In this document: positions 16,898 through 25,772 of the stretch, one piece after another
How the letters are laid out: each line of letters begins with the position of its first letter
How positions within the stretch are numbered: position 1 is the stretch's first letter
From: Bin87 sp963666415
GTDB taxonomy: Bacteria; Chloroflexota; Dehalococcoidia; Lucifugimonadales; UBA3495
DNA: 64,000 nucleotides
Direction: 5' to 3'
NCBI GenBank assembly: GCA_963666415.2
Contig: CAXXPD010000003.1
Span: 1,364,001 to 1,428,000, forward strand
Made by a program: the position numbers and the translations under genes
The notes under the pieces: generated by a model
What the model was told of the DNA's origin: nothing
Database searches by the model: none
Seen by the model: only the letters and a program-made list of their open reading frames with translations

Positions 16898-17724
16898 TTT
16901 CGCTGAACAGTTAGCTCATGACGGAATCGTAGACCAGCAACATGATGTGCCACGATGGTCAGGCCGCCAAAGACTTTTACACGGGTCTTTTCGGCTGGAC
17001 TTACGGCGACCATCCGGCGGGCCCGGACATGGTCTATACGATGTTCAGCCACAACGGCCTGGCCGCCTGCGCCTCGGCGGAAGCGGGGCCGGGGCCGGGG
17101 CCAGGAAAATCCGCCGGCCCACTGGAGCGTGTATGTAACGGTGAATGACCTGGAAGCCGCTACCGAACGCGCCCGCGCCGCCGGTGGAACTGTGATCATG
17201 GAGCCGTTCGACGTTTCGCCCGTGGACGGCGTGACCGTAGGCCGAATGTCTATCGTCCAAGACAAGGAGGGAGCCTTTCTGCGGCTGTGGTACCCGGTGG
17301 CCCAAGCCGGCGCCGGCGTGATGATGGAGCCTGGGGCGCTTTGCTGGTTTGAGCTGGCGACCACCGACCCCGAATCGGCGGGCGCTTTCTACAGGTCCGT
17401 CCTGCAAGTGGACATTGACCGGGACGAAAACGTGGCAGAATTCCCCTACTGGGTGCTGAAGGTCGATAACCAGATGGTTGGCGGCATCATCCAGATTGGC
17501 GAGGACTGGGGGCCGGTGCCACCCAACTGGGGCGTCTATTTCGGGGTCAACGACGTGGACGCGATCGCCGGCAAGGCAAAAGACCTGGGTGGCGGCGTCA
17601 TCGTGGAACCCGGGGATTTGATGGACTTTGCGCGATTCGCCGTTCTCACGGACCGCGAAGGCGCCGTCTTCACGGTAATCCGGCTGAACGACTGGTAGGC
17701 GGGTTTTTTAGAGCGCGTCGCATA

Positions 17725-17755
17725 GTAGGGGGCAGGTTTGAAACCTGCCCCCTAC
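17725..17755. repeat. Perfect 15-base inverted repeat between convergent genes
   Basis: GTAGGGGGCAGGTTT is followed after one base by its exact complement. It lies between the VOC remnant and the convergent deacetylase gene. It could be a bidirectional terminator or a dispersed REP-type palindrome; a T-rich tract GGGTTTTTTA lies 15 bases to the left. Confidence 0.7.
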
Positions 17756-17775
17756 GTCGTTGCGAGATATGGGTT

Positions 17776-18675
17776 TTACAAGGTTCCCGGCGGATAGTTT
17801 TCCAGCCACCAGCGAGCGATCTCATCTCTCCGGGCGAACCAGACACCGGGATGGCTTTTGGCGTAGCGGAGGAAACGGTCTACGGCGCGGGAGCGGGCGG
17901 GTCGTCCGGCGATGCGGCAATGCAACCCCACCGACATCATTTTGGGGTGAGAACGACCTTCCTCGTATAGCACGTCGAACGTGTCTTTCATGTACTCGTA
18001 AAAATCGCCAACGCTGTTCAGGCCACCCCGCCAGAATCGAGCATCGTTGGTCTCAAAGCTGTACGGCAACACCAGCCAGGGATTCCCATTGACATCGGTG
18101 TAGTAAGGCAAGTCGTCGTTGAATACACCGCTATCGTAGATAAACCCGCCTTCGTCCGCTACCAACTCCCGGGTGTTGACGCTGGCGCCGTATCGCGTGA
18201 ACCAGCCCAGGGGGCGTACTCCGGTGGTGGCTTCCAGGGATGCGATGGTTTTGCGGATCGCTTCGGCTTCTTCAGCGCGGGTTTTATTGTGGTATTCCTC
18301 CCATCGGTAACCGTGGCCGCAGATCTCATGGCCGTTGGTCACCAGATACTGCCCAACCTCAGGGTTGCGCTCGATTGCTACCGCGCAGCAGAAAAAAGTA
18401 CTCTTGATGCTATACCGGTCGAGCAGATTCAAGATGCGCCAAACGCCAACGCGACTGCCGTACTCGAAGAAAGATTCGTTGAACAGGTCGCGCTGCCCCG
18501 GTGGAATGGGGGACGGCACCTCGTTGTTGGATTCATGGTGGTCATCGCCGTCCAGCAACGATGCTTCGCTACCTTCCTCATAGTTGACCACGACCGAGAC
18601 GGCAATGCGTGCGCCGCCGGGCCAACGAATCACCGGCGGTTCTGCGCCATATCCAACAAAATCCCGTTCTTGCAT
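17776..18675 (-). CDS. Polysaccharide deacetylase family protein (PuuE-like)
   Basis: A NodB-fold carbohydrate esterase/amidohydrolase. The sequence IAVSVVVNYEEGSE, the metal-site stretch NGHEICGHGYRWEEYHNKT and VRPLGWFTRYGAS resemble the PuuE (allantoinase-like) branch rather than secreted chitin deacetylases. No signal peptide is visible. I chose the ATG at 18675 (MQERDFVGYG) because conservation begins there; an upstream start adds a basic stretch that looks non-coding. The product is 299 residues. Confidence 0.83.
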   Translation of the reverse strand: MQERDFVGYGAEPPVIRWPGGARIAVSVVVNYEEGSEASLLDGDDHHESNNEVPSPIPPGQRDLFNESFFEYGSRVGVWRILNLLDRYSIKSTFFCCAVAIERNPEVGQYLVTNGHEICGHGYRWEEYHNKTRAEEAEAIRKTIASLEATTGVRPLGWFTRYGASVNTRELVADEGGFIYDSGVFNDDLPYYTDVNGNPWLVLPYSFETNDARFWRGGLNSVGDFYEYMKDTFDVLYEEGRSHPKMMSVGLHCRIAGRPARSRAVDRFLRYAKSHPGVWFARRDEIARWWLENYPPGTL

Positions 18676-18825
18676 ATCTGTACGTCCTACGGTCAATCGA
18701 GTTCGGCGATTCCTGTTACGGCTGAGGCGAGTCGCGAGCGACGTCGCCACCACGTTTGGAGATACCGGCAGGCGCCGTCGCTGCGTTTCCGACGCACAGC
18801 GACGGCATGAGTTATTACGGGCTGG

Positions 18826-20238
18826 CTACGTACTCCGTTCCGGCCACATCGGGTCATGGTAGCCAAGGGGCACCGTGGGCCTGGCCCAATAGGGCCGGGT
18901 CTCCGAGAGTTGCAGCACCGGCGCCAGATGATGGAGGCGGCCATCCGGCACGTCGCTAACGGTCGACCAGCGCTCTATTTCTTCGGGCGTGAAATCCTTG
19001 GGTACGTCCTGGAGCTCCGTTTCCGGCACCTGGCCCCGTTCCACCAGCCAGCGACCCGTCTGGGCCAGGGAAATGCGAACCAGCCAACTGCCGCCCTCTT
19101 GTACGCGACGTGCCAGGGCCACCATGGTTCCGAATGCCATCAGGTATCCGGTCAGATAGTCGATGGCCGAGACCGGGTAGAACTGGGGCCCAGGCTCTGC
19201 CCCGGGGAACAACTCCCCCTGACGGTCGGTAATGCCGCTGACCGTTTGCACTACCGTATCGAAGCCCCGCCGCGAGGCCCAGGGCCCCAGCCGACCGAAT
19301 GCTGACAGAGAAACGCAAACTATCCCCGGCCGCAGTTTCGCCAATTCTTCAGGAGAGAGGCCGCGCTGGGATAGAGTGCCCGGACGGTACCCCTGGGAGA
19401 AAACGTCCGCTTCCCGTACCAAACCCCGCAGAATTTCCAGATTTTCCTGTTCCCTCAGATCCAGTCTGGCAGACAGTTTGCCGTGGCCGGTGTCGTATTC
19501 CTGGATTGTGCTGCTGGGCAGGTGACGGGCGGTAATCTTCATTACGTCTGCCCCGTGTTCGGCCAATGTGCGTGCGCAGGTTGGCCCGGCCAGCACGCGG
19601 GTTAAGTCCAAAACCCTCACACCCGACAAGGGCCTTGAGCCGTGGGGCAATGGTTCCGGTGGGCTATCGCCGATCTTCTCTATTTCCAGCAACGGCAAAG
19701 AAGCGACCGCGGCGGCCTGCGGGTGTTGTGCCCATTCCGCCATGGAGCGCACCATCCCGCCGGCCCCGTTTGCCGCGATAATGGCTTCTTCCAATTCCAG
19801 GGCGTCCCACTGAGCCACCGCGCGACGAAATGCCTCGCGGTCTTCCTCAACGCCCAAGACGCGCATTGCAGCGTCTCGGTGGTTGGGGAAATTGCAGTGG
19901 AGATAGCTCCAGCGGCCGTTTTTGGCCGGATACACACCCATTACTGAGGGACGCTCGCGGGCTACCGAGGCTCCATCCATAGCCATGTACTGGCTGCTGC
20001 GCAGCGAAGCGGTGGCCTGGCGGGCGTCGACTTTGATCTCCTGGCGACGCCCCGTCCGCAGCTCCCAGAAGTCTGAAACCGCCAGGCCGACGGCAGCCAG
20101 GCTGGCCGCAGCGGTCTCCCCGATGTGGAAGGGCGTTGGCAGGATCGGGTCGTTGCCGCCGGTAATCGCAACCCCCTCGGCGCGTTGCGGGTTCACAAAC
20201 GGGATGGAACCAAGTGTGGCGAGAATTTTTTCAGTCAT
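18826..20238 (-). CDS. CaiB/BaiF-type CoA transferase with rearranged halves
   Basis: The usual N-terminal CaiB motif (LSGVRVLDLTRVLAGP..LAEHGADVMKIT, then SQGYRPG and SLSAFGRLGPW) starts only at about residue 225. It is preceded by sequence resembling the middle and C-terminal part of the same fold (VGLAVSDFWELRTGRRQEIKVDARQATA). The chain therefore looks like a permuted or partly duplicated CaiB protein of 470 residues. The ATG at 20238 has AAGGAG upstream. Class III CoA transferases usually need two interlocked subunits. The gene lies downstream of an HsaA-like monooxygenase in the same direction. Confidence 0.8.
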   Translation of the reverse strand: MTEKILATLGSIPFVNPQRAEGVAITGGNDPILPTPFHIGETAAASLAAVGLAVSDFWELRTGRRQEIKVDARQATASLRSSQYMAMDGASVARERPSVMGVYPAKNGRWSYLHCNFPNHRDAAMRVLGVEEDREAFRRAVAQWDALELEEAIIAANGAGGMVRSMAEWAQHPQAAAVASLPLLEIEKIGDSPPEPLPHGSRPLSGVRVLDLTRVLAGPTCARTLAEHGADVMKITARHLPSSTIQEYDTGHGKLSARLDLREQENLEILRGLVREADVFSQGYRPGTLSQRGLSPEELAKLRPGIVCVSLSAFGRLGPWASRRGFDTVVQTVSGITDRQGELFPGAEPGPQFYPVSAIDYLTGYLMAFGTMVALARRVQEGGSWLVRISLAQTGRWLVERGQVPETELQDVPKDFTPEEIERWSTVSDVPDGRLHHLAPVLQLSETRPYWARPTVPLGYHDPMWPERST

Positions 20239-20357
20239 TCTTGAAATACTCCTTGAGTGCTTCCACAGTACCATCCAGCCGATTCGGGATGTGCTTAGGC
20301 CCGGCGTTTTGAGCAAGCGGGCCTGGTCCTGGCGAAACGCCCGGGAGGGTTGCAACT

Positions 20358-21530
20358 CTAGATTGGGCCATCAGGGTCTAACCCCAAAGCGACTCTCCCG
20401 AATTGCTGGCCGCCTAAATCCATGATCAGGCCGTCGCGGTGGGCCACGGCGTGGGCGTCCCGGTGAAAACGTTGCAAGGGCGCCGAATCGAACAACGCGT
20501 GCCCGCCGCTAAGGTCAAACAGCCGGTTGACTGCCTGGAGGCAAAGCTGCGTGATGAACGCCTTGTCCCGCCGAAATCTCGCCCGTTCCAAAGGTGTGAA
20601 CCGATCGCCTGCGTTGGCCTTCCGAAGGATCTCGTGGATGTCCCGATCCATCAGTGCGCATCCCGCGTCCAACTCGGCGGAGGCCTGGGACAGGCGAAGA
20701 TACACAGCAGGAGAGTCGGCGGTCCTCCCGGAGCCGGATGTTCCGACGAACCGGGCGGTAAATTCGTCGATCATTCCCTGAGTGATTCCCAACATCGGCG
20801 CTACGAGATCCCACCCCAACAACACGGGAATCGGCACGCGGTACCGGGCTTGTCCGTGCAGTTCCCACCCGCTCCAATCGCCGTCGCCCGCAGTGGTCAC
20901 GTCCAGCACGCGGTGGGCGGGAACAAAAGCGTTGTCAACGACGATATCCTTGCTTCCGCTGCCACGCAGCCCGGACACGTACCAGTTATCGAGAATCTCG
21001 AAGTCGCCCCGGGGCACCAGAACCCAGTTGCGCTCGCCGATTCCCGACACCCCCAACATTAACCAGCTCGCGGAATCACACCCGCTGGAGAATTCCCACC
21101 TTCCAGACAAGCGATACCCGCCTTCAACGGGGACGGTGGTGGACCGGCCAGTATTCAACGAGCTGGAGCACAGCGCATCCGGGCCCGCCCCGAACACTTC
21201 CTCTTGTGCCTGTAATGGCCAGTATCCCACCAGCCAGGCGTGGGCAGTCCAGAGGCAGTAGCACCAGGCGGTGGCAGCGCAGCCTCGGCCCAGCTCGGCG
21301 GCAACGTCGAGGGCCAGGCCGTAGTATAGGTCAAGGCCGCCGAACATCGTGGGCACGCCGATACGGTAAAACCCTGCAGCGAGCAGATCGTCGACCGTCT
21401 CAGCCGGTATTCGCCGCAGTTCTTCGGTGTGGGCTGCCCGCGCTTTGAGGACAGGTATCAACTCCGTGGCTCGTCGCAGCAGTCCCTCGGCGGTAGTTGT
21501 TTGAGCGCCGATGTAGGGTTTCGTTGTCAC
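20358..21530 (-). CDS. Acyl-CoA dehydrogenase-fold flavin monooxygenase (HsaA/group D type)
   Basis: The 390-residue protein has the acyl-CoA dehydrogenase fold. It resembles HsaA-type, reduced-flavin-dependent hydroxylases more than true dehydrogenases: RIPAETVDDLLAAGFYRIGVP at the N-terminus, YRLSGRWEFSSGCDSASWLMLG in the middle and the GGHALFDSAPLQRFHRDAHAVAHR C-terminus. The start codon is GTG at 21530. A partner flavin reductase is not encoded nearby. Position next to CoA-transferase and CoA-ligase genes suggests hydroxylation of an aromatic or alicyclic acid. Confidence 0.82.
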   Translation of the reverse strand: MTTKPYIGAQTTTAEGLLRRATELIPVLKARAAHTEELRRIPAETVDDLLAAGFYRIGVPTMFGGLDLYYGLALDVAAELGRGCAATAWCYCLWTAHAWLVGYWPLQAQEEVFGAGPDALCSSSLNTGRSTTVPVEGGYRLSGRWEFSSGCDSASWLMLGVSGIGERNWVLVPRGDFEILDNWYVSGLRGSGSKDIVVDNAFVPAHRVLDVTTAGDGDWSGWELHGQARYRVPIPVLLGWDLVAPMLGITQGMIDEFTARFVGTSGSGRTADSPAVYLRLSQASAELDAGCALMDRDIHEILRKANAGDRFTPLERARFRRDKAFITQLCLQAVNRLFDLSGGHALFDSAPLQRFHRDAHAVAHRDGLIMDLGGQQFGRVALGLDPDGPI

Positions 21531-21930
21531 CAGGTCAGCCTTGTCGCGTTTGCAGAGTTCAGGCCGTAGACTACCACGAACCTGTCGGGCTCTGCGAATT
21601 GCGCCTGGCCAATGAGAACGGCTTCCCGGGCGACCAGACGGTCACGAATTTGTGAATTTTCCGTCCAACCCGTAGTATCATCGCATTCGGCGAGAGACAT
21701 GATCAGTCCGTCGGGCCATGACCCACCAAGCTGCGTCAGGCCTTACTGTCCTTGCGGGCCGCCCGTTGCGGAGCCAGCGCCGAAATGTCAGTAGACTGTG
21801 TGGGTAAAAAACCGATTTATTCGCGTAACGGGCCGAATTGCAGCATTAATCGCGATTACGGTTTAGAATGACGATCAACCGAATGATTGATGATCGTTCA
21901 AGGTTTGCGCGCTAACGGGAGGCTACTTCG
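21531..21930. other. Divergent intergenic region with a candidate operator
   Basis: This 400-base gap separates the HsaA-like gene from the acyl-CoA ligase gene. I see no credible coding sequence. It contains a dyad ACGATCA-13 bases-TGATCGT (21871-21877, 21891-21897) and a direct repeat GAATTTGTGAATTT near 21650. A -35-like TTGCAG (21838-21843) with a poor -10 may be the ligase promoter. Confidence 0.4.
21871..21897. promoter_or_regulatory. Candidate TetR/FadR-type operator upstream of the acyl-CoA ligase
   Basis: The seven-base half-sites ACGATCA and TGATCGT form an exact dyad 13 bases apart, about 35 bases before the ligase start. Such dyads are commonly bound by TetR- or FadR-type regulators of acyl-CoA genes. 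No regulator gene is in the window. Confidence 0.35.
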
Positions 21931-23553
21931 ATGACGGTTAACAGCGCGACATCACAAGTCCTGTCCCCAATGTCGTTTCTGGAGCGCAGCGCTGCGGTGT
22001 ATCCGGATCGTGCTGCCTGCATCTACAACGGCGCGGTTACCACCTACGGCAGCCTCCATGAACGGGTGCGCCGCCATGCTGCCGCGCTGCAAAGCGTGGG
22101 CGTCCGAGCCGGCGACCGGGTGGCTTACCTGGTGCCAAACCTGCCGGCAATGCTGGAAGCGAACTTTGCGCCGATGGGCATTGGCGCGGTGTTGGTTGCC
22201 CTCAACATCAGGCTCTCGTCCCGTGAAATCGCGTACATTCTGAACCACTCCGGTTCCAAAGTCCTCGTGTTCGATTCTGAGTTGGCAGACACCGTGCGTC
22301 AACTGCGCGGTGAATGCCCCGGCATTGAAACCTACGTGCAGGTACGGGACACGGTGCCGCTGGCCGACGACATCCCCGGCCCTGAGTATGAACAGTGGCT
22401 CGCTGCGGTTGAACCTCTCGCGGAACTGCCCGGGCCGGCATCCGAAAACGACACCACTACCATTAACTACACGTCTGGAACTACCGGGATGCCAAAGGGC
22501 GTCGAATATACCCCCCGCGGCACCTACCTAAACGCCATTGGCGAGGCCATGGAGACAGGGATGAACTGGCGCAGCGTGTACCTTTGGACGCTGCCAATGT
22601 TCCACGCCAACGGCTGGTGTTTCCCGTGGGCCGTCACTGCGGTTGGCGGGACCCACGTTTGCCTGCGCCGCGTTGACCCTGCCGAGGTGTACCGGCTGAT
22701 TCGCGAGGAATCAGTCTCCCACCTTTGCGCCGCTCCGACCGTGCTCACTGGGCTGTACTCCGCGCCGGAGGCTGCCACCGCCGATCTTACCGGCCTCACT
22801 ATTATGACCGCCGGCGCCCCACCGGCTCCGCAGGTTATCCGTACCATTGAAGGGATGGGCGCAGAAATCATCCACGTTTACGGCCTGACGGAAACCTATG
22901 GGCCGTGCACGGTAGCCGCACCCCAACCGGAGTGGGACCGGATGAGTTCCGAAGACCTGGCCCATGTCAAAGCGCGCCAGGGCGTGCCCTATATGGTTTA
23001 CGGTGTCGGGTTGCGCGTGGTGGATGAAGACATGCAAGACGTACCTCGCGATGCCGAGACGATGGGCGAGGTAGTAATGCGCGGCGATGCCGTGATGAAG
23101 GGTTATTACAAGGACGGGCCGGCCACCGAGGAAGCGTTTCGCGGCGGTTGGTTCCATTCGGGAGACCTGGCAGTGCAGCATCCCGATGGCTACATCGAGT
23201 TGCAGGACCGTTCCAAGGACATCATCATTTCCGGCGGCGAGAATATTTCCAGCCAGGAAGTGGAAAAGGTCATCATGGAACATCCGGGCGTGCTTGAAGT
23301 TTGCGTGGTGGGCGTACCAGACCAACATTGGGGAGAAGTGCCCAAGGCTTTCGTGGTGCCCCGTGCCGGCGGAACCGTTACTGCCGACGAAATCATCGGC
23401 TTTACGCGCGACCGCATTGCCCACTTCAAAGCGCCCAAAAGCGTCGAGTTTGGCGATTTACCCAAGACGGCCACTGGCAAGATTCAGAAATTTATCCTCA
23501 GGGATAAAGAGTGGCAGGGACACGAACGCCGGATTCAGGGTTCGCAGGTTTAA
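21931..23553 (+). CDS. AMP-dependent acyl-CoA synthetase
   Basis: Activates a carboxylic acid to its acyl-CoA through an acyl-adenylate. The 540 residues hold the P-loop-like motif NYTSGTTGMPKG, the YGLTETYGP motif, the hinge GGWFHSGDLAVQHPDGYIEL with DRSKDIIISGGENIS, and the C-terminal catalytic lysine in PKTATGKIQK. Overall form matches medium/long-chain and methylmercaptopropionate-type ligases; the substrate is not predictable. An LLM flavoprotein gene follows after 95 bases. The ribosome-binding site is GGGAGG. Confidence 0.92.
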   Translation: MTVNSATSQVLSPMSFLERSAAVYPDRAACIYNGAVTTYGSLHERVRRHAAALQSVGVRAGDRVAYLVPNLPAMLEANFAPMGIGAVLVALNIRLSSREIAYILNHSGSKVLVFDSELADTVRQLRGECPGIETYVQVRDTVPLADDIPGPEYEQWLAAVEPLAELPGPASENDTTTINYTSGTTGMPKGVEYTPRGTYLNAIGEAMETGMNWRSVYLWTLPMFHANGWCFPWAVTAVGGTHVCLRRVDPAEVYRLIREESVSHLCAAPTVLTGLYSAPEAATADLTGLTIMTAGAPPAPQVIRTIEGMGAEIIHVYGLTETYGPCTVAAPQPEWDRMSSEDLAHVKARQGVPYMVYGVGLRVVDEDMQDVPRDAETMGEVVMRGDAVMKGYYKDGPATEEAFRGGWFHSGDLAVQHPDGYIELQDRSKDIIISGGENISSQEVEKVIMEHPGVLEVCVVGVPDQHWGEVPKAFVVPRAGGTVTADEIIGFTRDRIAHFKAPKSVEFGDLPKTATGKIQKFILRDKEWQGHERRIQGSQV

Positions 23554-23648
23554 CAAATTACCGCCAGCGGCGAGTTATCGTCAGCAGCAAGCTACCGTCA
23601 CGACGAGTCGGTTTATTACCGAACGACATTTGTATCAGGAGGATTATC

Positions 23649-24698
23649 ATGGAGTTCGGACTGTTCCTAGAATTCCCACGGCCCATCGACGGCGACCACC
23701 ACGACGCTTTTGTACAGTCGTTCCGGCTGGTGCAGGAGGCCGAGGATTTGGGCGTGAAATCAGTGTGGCTGGCCGAGTACCACTTCAACATGGAACGCGT
23801 GCTGGCATCGCCGGTAACCATAGCGACGGCCATCGCCGCCAAAACCAGCACCATGCGGATCGGGACGGCGGTGTACTGCCTGCCGCTGGGTCACCCCATC
23901 CGCGTGGCCGAGGAAATGGCGGTGCTGGACCACATCAGCGATGGCCGGCTGGAGATGGGCATCGGTCGCGGAACCTTCCCCAACGTGCACGAAGGGTTCA
24001 ACGTCTCATTTGAAGAGAGCCGAAGTCGCTTCGACGAATTCCTGGAGGTGGTGGTGACCGCCTGGACTCAGGAAACCTTCTCCTTTCACGGCGAGCACTT
24101 TTCCTGCGACGAACTGACGGTGACGCCGCGGCCCTACCAACAGCCGCACCCGCCCATCACCATTGGCGTCACGTCCGCGGAAAGCTTCCCCATCGTGGGC
24201 GCCATGGGTTACCCGCTCATCGTCAATCCGTCCCGCGTGTTCACCCTGGACGAACTCGCCGAGCATACCGCCGCCTACCGCGCGGCTTGGAAAAACGCCG
24301 GCCATCCCGGTGAGGGCAAGGTGGGTCTACGTGTGCCGGTTTATGTCAACGAGGACGCCGAGCGGGCCTACCTGAACCCCAAGGATTCGGCCGTGAACTC
24401 GATAACGCGGCTGGGCAACCGGGTAGGTTCCTACGCCGGTCGAACCGGAACCTCGGGCGACTGGGCTGAGCAGAGCCGGCGCATCCTGGGCATGGATTAC
24501 GACGACTGGCTGCGGGATAAGGTCGTCTACGGCACACCGGCCCAGGTTACCGACCGCTTGGCCGACCTCGAGGAAACCCTGGGCCTTGATCAGTGCATCT
24601 ACGAGATCAACTACGGCAACCTGATGTCCGACGAACTACAGACCGCGTCACTGCGCCTGTTCAACAAGAAGGTATTGCCCCAGCTCCTCACCGAGTGA
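23649..24698 (+). CDS. LLM-class flavin-dependent oxidoreductase
   Basis: A luciferase-like monooxygenase of 349 residues. MEFGLFLEFPRP at the start, KSVWLAEYHFNMERVLASP, RIGTAVYCLPLGHPIRVAEE and GRLEMGIGRGTFPNVHEGF are the family blocks. The ATG at 23649 is chosen because it has AGGAGG seven bases upstream and begins the conserved barrel strand; the longer in-frame extension was rejected. It probably forms a unit with the upstream acyl-CoA ligase. Confidence 0.9.
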   Translation: MEFGLFLEFPRPIDGDHHDAFVQSFRLVQEAEDLGVKSVWLAEYHFNMERVLASPVTIATAIAAKTSTMRIGTAVYCLPLGHPIRVAEEMAVLDHISDGRLEMGIGRGTFPNVHEGFNVSFEESRSRFDEFLEVVVTAWTQETFSFHGEHFSCDELTVTPRPYQQPHPPITIGVTSAESFPIVGAMGYPLIVNPSRVFTLDELAEHTAAYRAAWKNAGHPGEGKVGLRVPVYVNEDAERAYLNPKDSAVNSITRLGNRVGSYAGRTGTSGDWAEQSRRILGMDYDDWLRDKVVYGTPAQVTDRLADLEETLGLDQCIYEINYGNLMSDELQTASLRLFNKKVLPQLLTE

Positions 24699-24722
24699 TC
24701 GAGGCGGGGCGACGATGCAGGT

Positions 24723-25751
24723 TCAGTCCCAGGTAAAGCAGACTTTGCCGGTGCCCCCAGCGTCAAATAGTTTGTAGGCGGCGTCGGCTTCGTCCAGCCT
24801 GAAGCGGTGAGTAAACAGGTCCTTGAGCGGAACTTGGCGGTCAACGACGAAGCGCGCCACTTCTTCCAGTCCGTTGAGGCTGAAAGTCCAGGAGCCCAAA
24901 ATCGTCAACTGTTTGTGGATGATTTGCGGGCTCACGTCGAAGGTGGTGGTGTTGCCTTCGCCGACGAAACAAACTCGGCCCCACAGCATGGCAGCGTCCA
25001 CTGCATTGATACGTGCTTCCGGCCGGCCGGTGCAGTCCAGAGTAGCCGGCGCACCCTCGCCGTGAGTTAGCTCCCGAATGGCTTCGACCGGATTCTGCGT
25101 GCTGGCGTCGATGCAGACATCAGCGCCCAGACGCTGACCTAACTGCAAACGCTCGTTATCCACGTCCACCGCGATGACACGGGCGCCCATCGCCTTGGCA
25201 AACATCGTGCCACTGGCTCCGACCGGCCCCTGGCCGAAAATGGCGATGGTGTCGTCCCCGGCCAGACGCAACCGTTTCAAGGCGTGAAACGCGGTGCCGG
25301 TGCCGCAGGAGCAGGCCGCGCCTTCATCAAAATCCAACCCGTCGGGCATCTTTACGCACGTGTAGGCCGGGCAGATGAGATAGTCTTCGTGGCCCCCGTT
25401 GGCGCCAGTGCCGTAAACGGTAGAACCGTTCAGGCACATCTGTGTGTAGCCGATACGACACATGGTGCAGGTTCGGCAGCCGATGTAGTGGTGCATCATC
25501 ACCCGGTCGCCAACCTCCACTTCGGTAACGCCTGAGCCAATCTCGGCAATCACCCCGCACGGTTCGTGTCCCGCGACTTTCAGGTTGGCCGGATCGCCGC
25601 GATCTGCCCTGGCGGCCCGGTAATGGCGCAAGTCGCTGCCGCATAAACCGGAGGCTTTCATCGCGATGACCACTTCGCCGGGCCCGGGTTGAGGATCGTT
25701 CAAATTGCGGATTTCGATCTCGCGGTCGCCGATAAATATTACGCCTCGCAT
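24723..25751 (-). CDS. Zinc-dependent alcohol dehydrogenase (MDR family)
   Basis: NAD(P)-dependent medium-chain dehydrogenase. The 342 residues include the catalytic zinc ligand in SGLCGSDLRHYRA, the GHE motif (VAGHEPCGVIAEIGSGV), a structural zinc lobe GCRTCTMCRIGYTQMC with four cysteines, and a Rossmann region AIFGQGPVGASG. AGGAGG lies before the ATG. The gene is 21 bases downstream of the FAD oxidase gene, so the two are probably co-transcribed and act on related alcohol/hydroxy-acid substrates. Confidence 0.92.
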   Translation of the reverse strand: MRGVIFIGDREIEIRNLNDPQPGPGEVVIAMKASGLCGSDLRHYRAARADRGDPANLKVAGHEPCGVIAEIGSGVTEVEVGDRVMMHHYIGCRTCTMCRIGYTQMCLNGSTVYGTGANGGHEDYLICPAYTCVKMPDGLDFDEGAACSCGTGTAFHALKRLRLAGDDTIAIFGQGPVGASGTMFAKAMGARVIAVDVDNERLQLGQRLGADVCIDASTQNPVEAIRELTHGEGAPATLDCTGRPEARINAVDAAMLWGRVCFVGEGNTTTFDVSPQIIHKQLTILGSWTFSLNGLEEVARFVVDRQVPLKDLFTHRFRLDEADAAYKLFDAGGTGKVCFTWD

Positions 25752-25772
25752 CGGACAGTTCCTCCTGTGATG

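Larger units (their letters stand above)
13957..16942 (-). mobile_element. ISNCY/IS1202-like insertion sequence carrying a nested IS110 element
   Basis: The left end reads TGTTGTTGTCCAGCGATTCT and the inverse of the right end TGTTGCTGGTCTACGATTCC. Both ends also carry AGCGAAAATG further in, so the inverted repeats extend over about 45 imperfect bases. A 6-base direct repeat TGATGT flanks it (13951-13956 and 16943-16948). Its own transposase gene is at 15329-16897. About 1.3 kb between the left end and that gene is a second element of the IS110 family, so the order of events was ISNCY into the VOC gene, then IS110 into ISNCY. Confidence 0.87.
13902..17698 (+). pseudogene. VOC/glyoxalase-family protein gene, split by transposons and frameshifted
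   Basis: The first 18 codons (13902-13955, MPEVTHFANGTPSWADLM) have a good ribosome-binding site and the usual start of a two-domain VOC protein. Coding resumes at 16943 with the same ATGT and reads CHDGQAAKDFYTGLFGWTYG. Removing 13957-16948 restores one exact frame, DLMCHDGQ. A second lesion lies at three copies of GGGGCC (17085-17102), after which family sequence HWSVYVTVNDLEAATERARAAGG is in the +1 frame. The second VOC domain (GALCWFELATTDPESAGAFYRSVLQ) is intact to 17698. VOC proteins of this type include metal-dependent dioxygenases and glyoxalases; the substrate is unknown. Confidence 0.9.
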
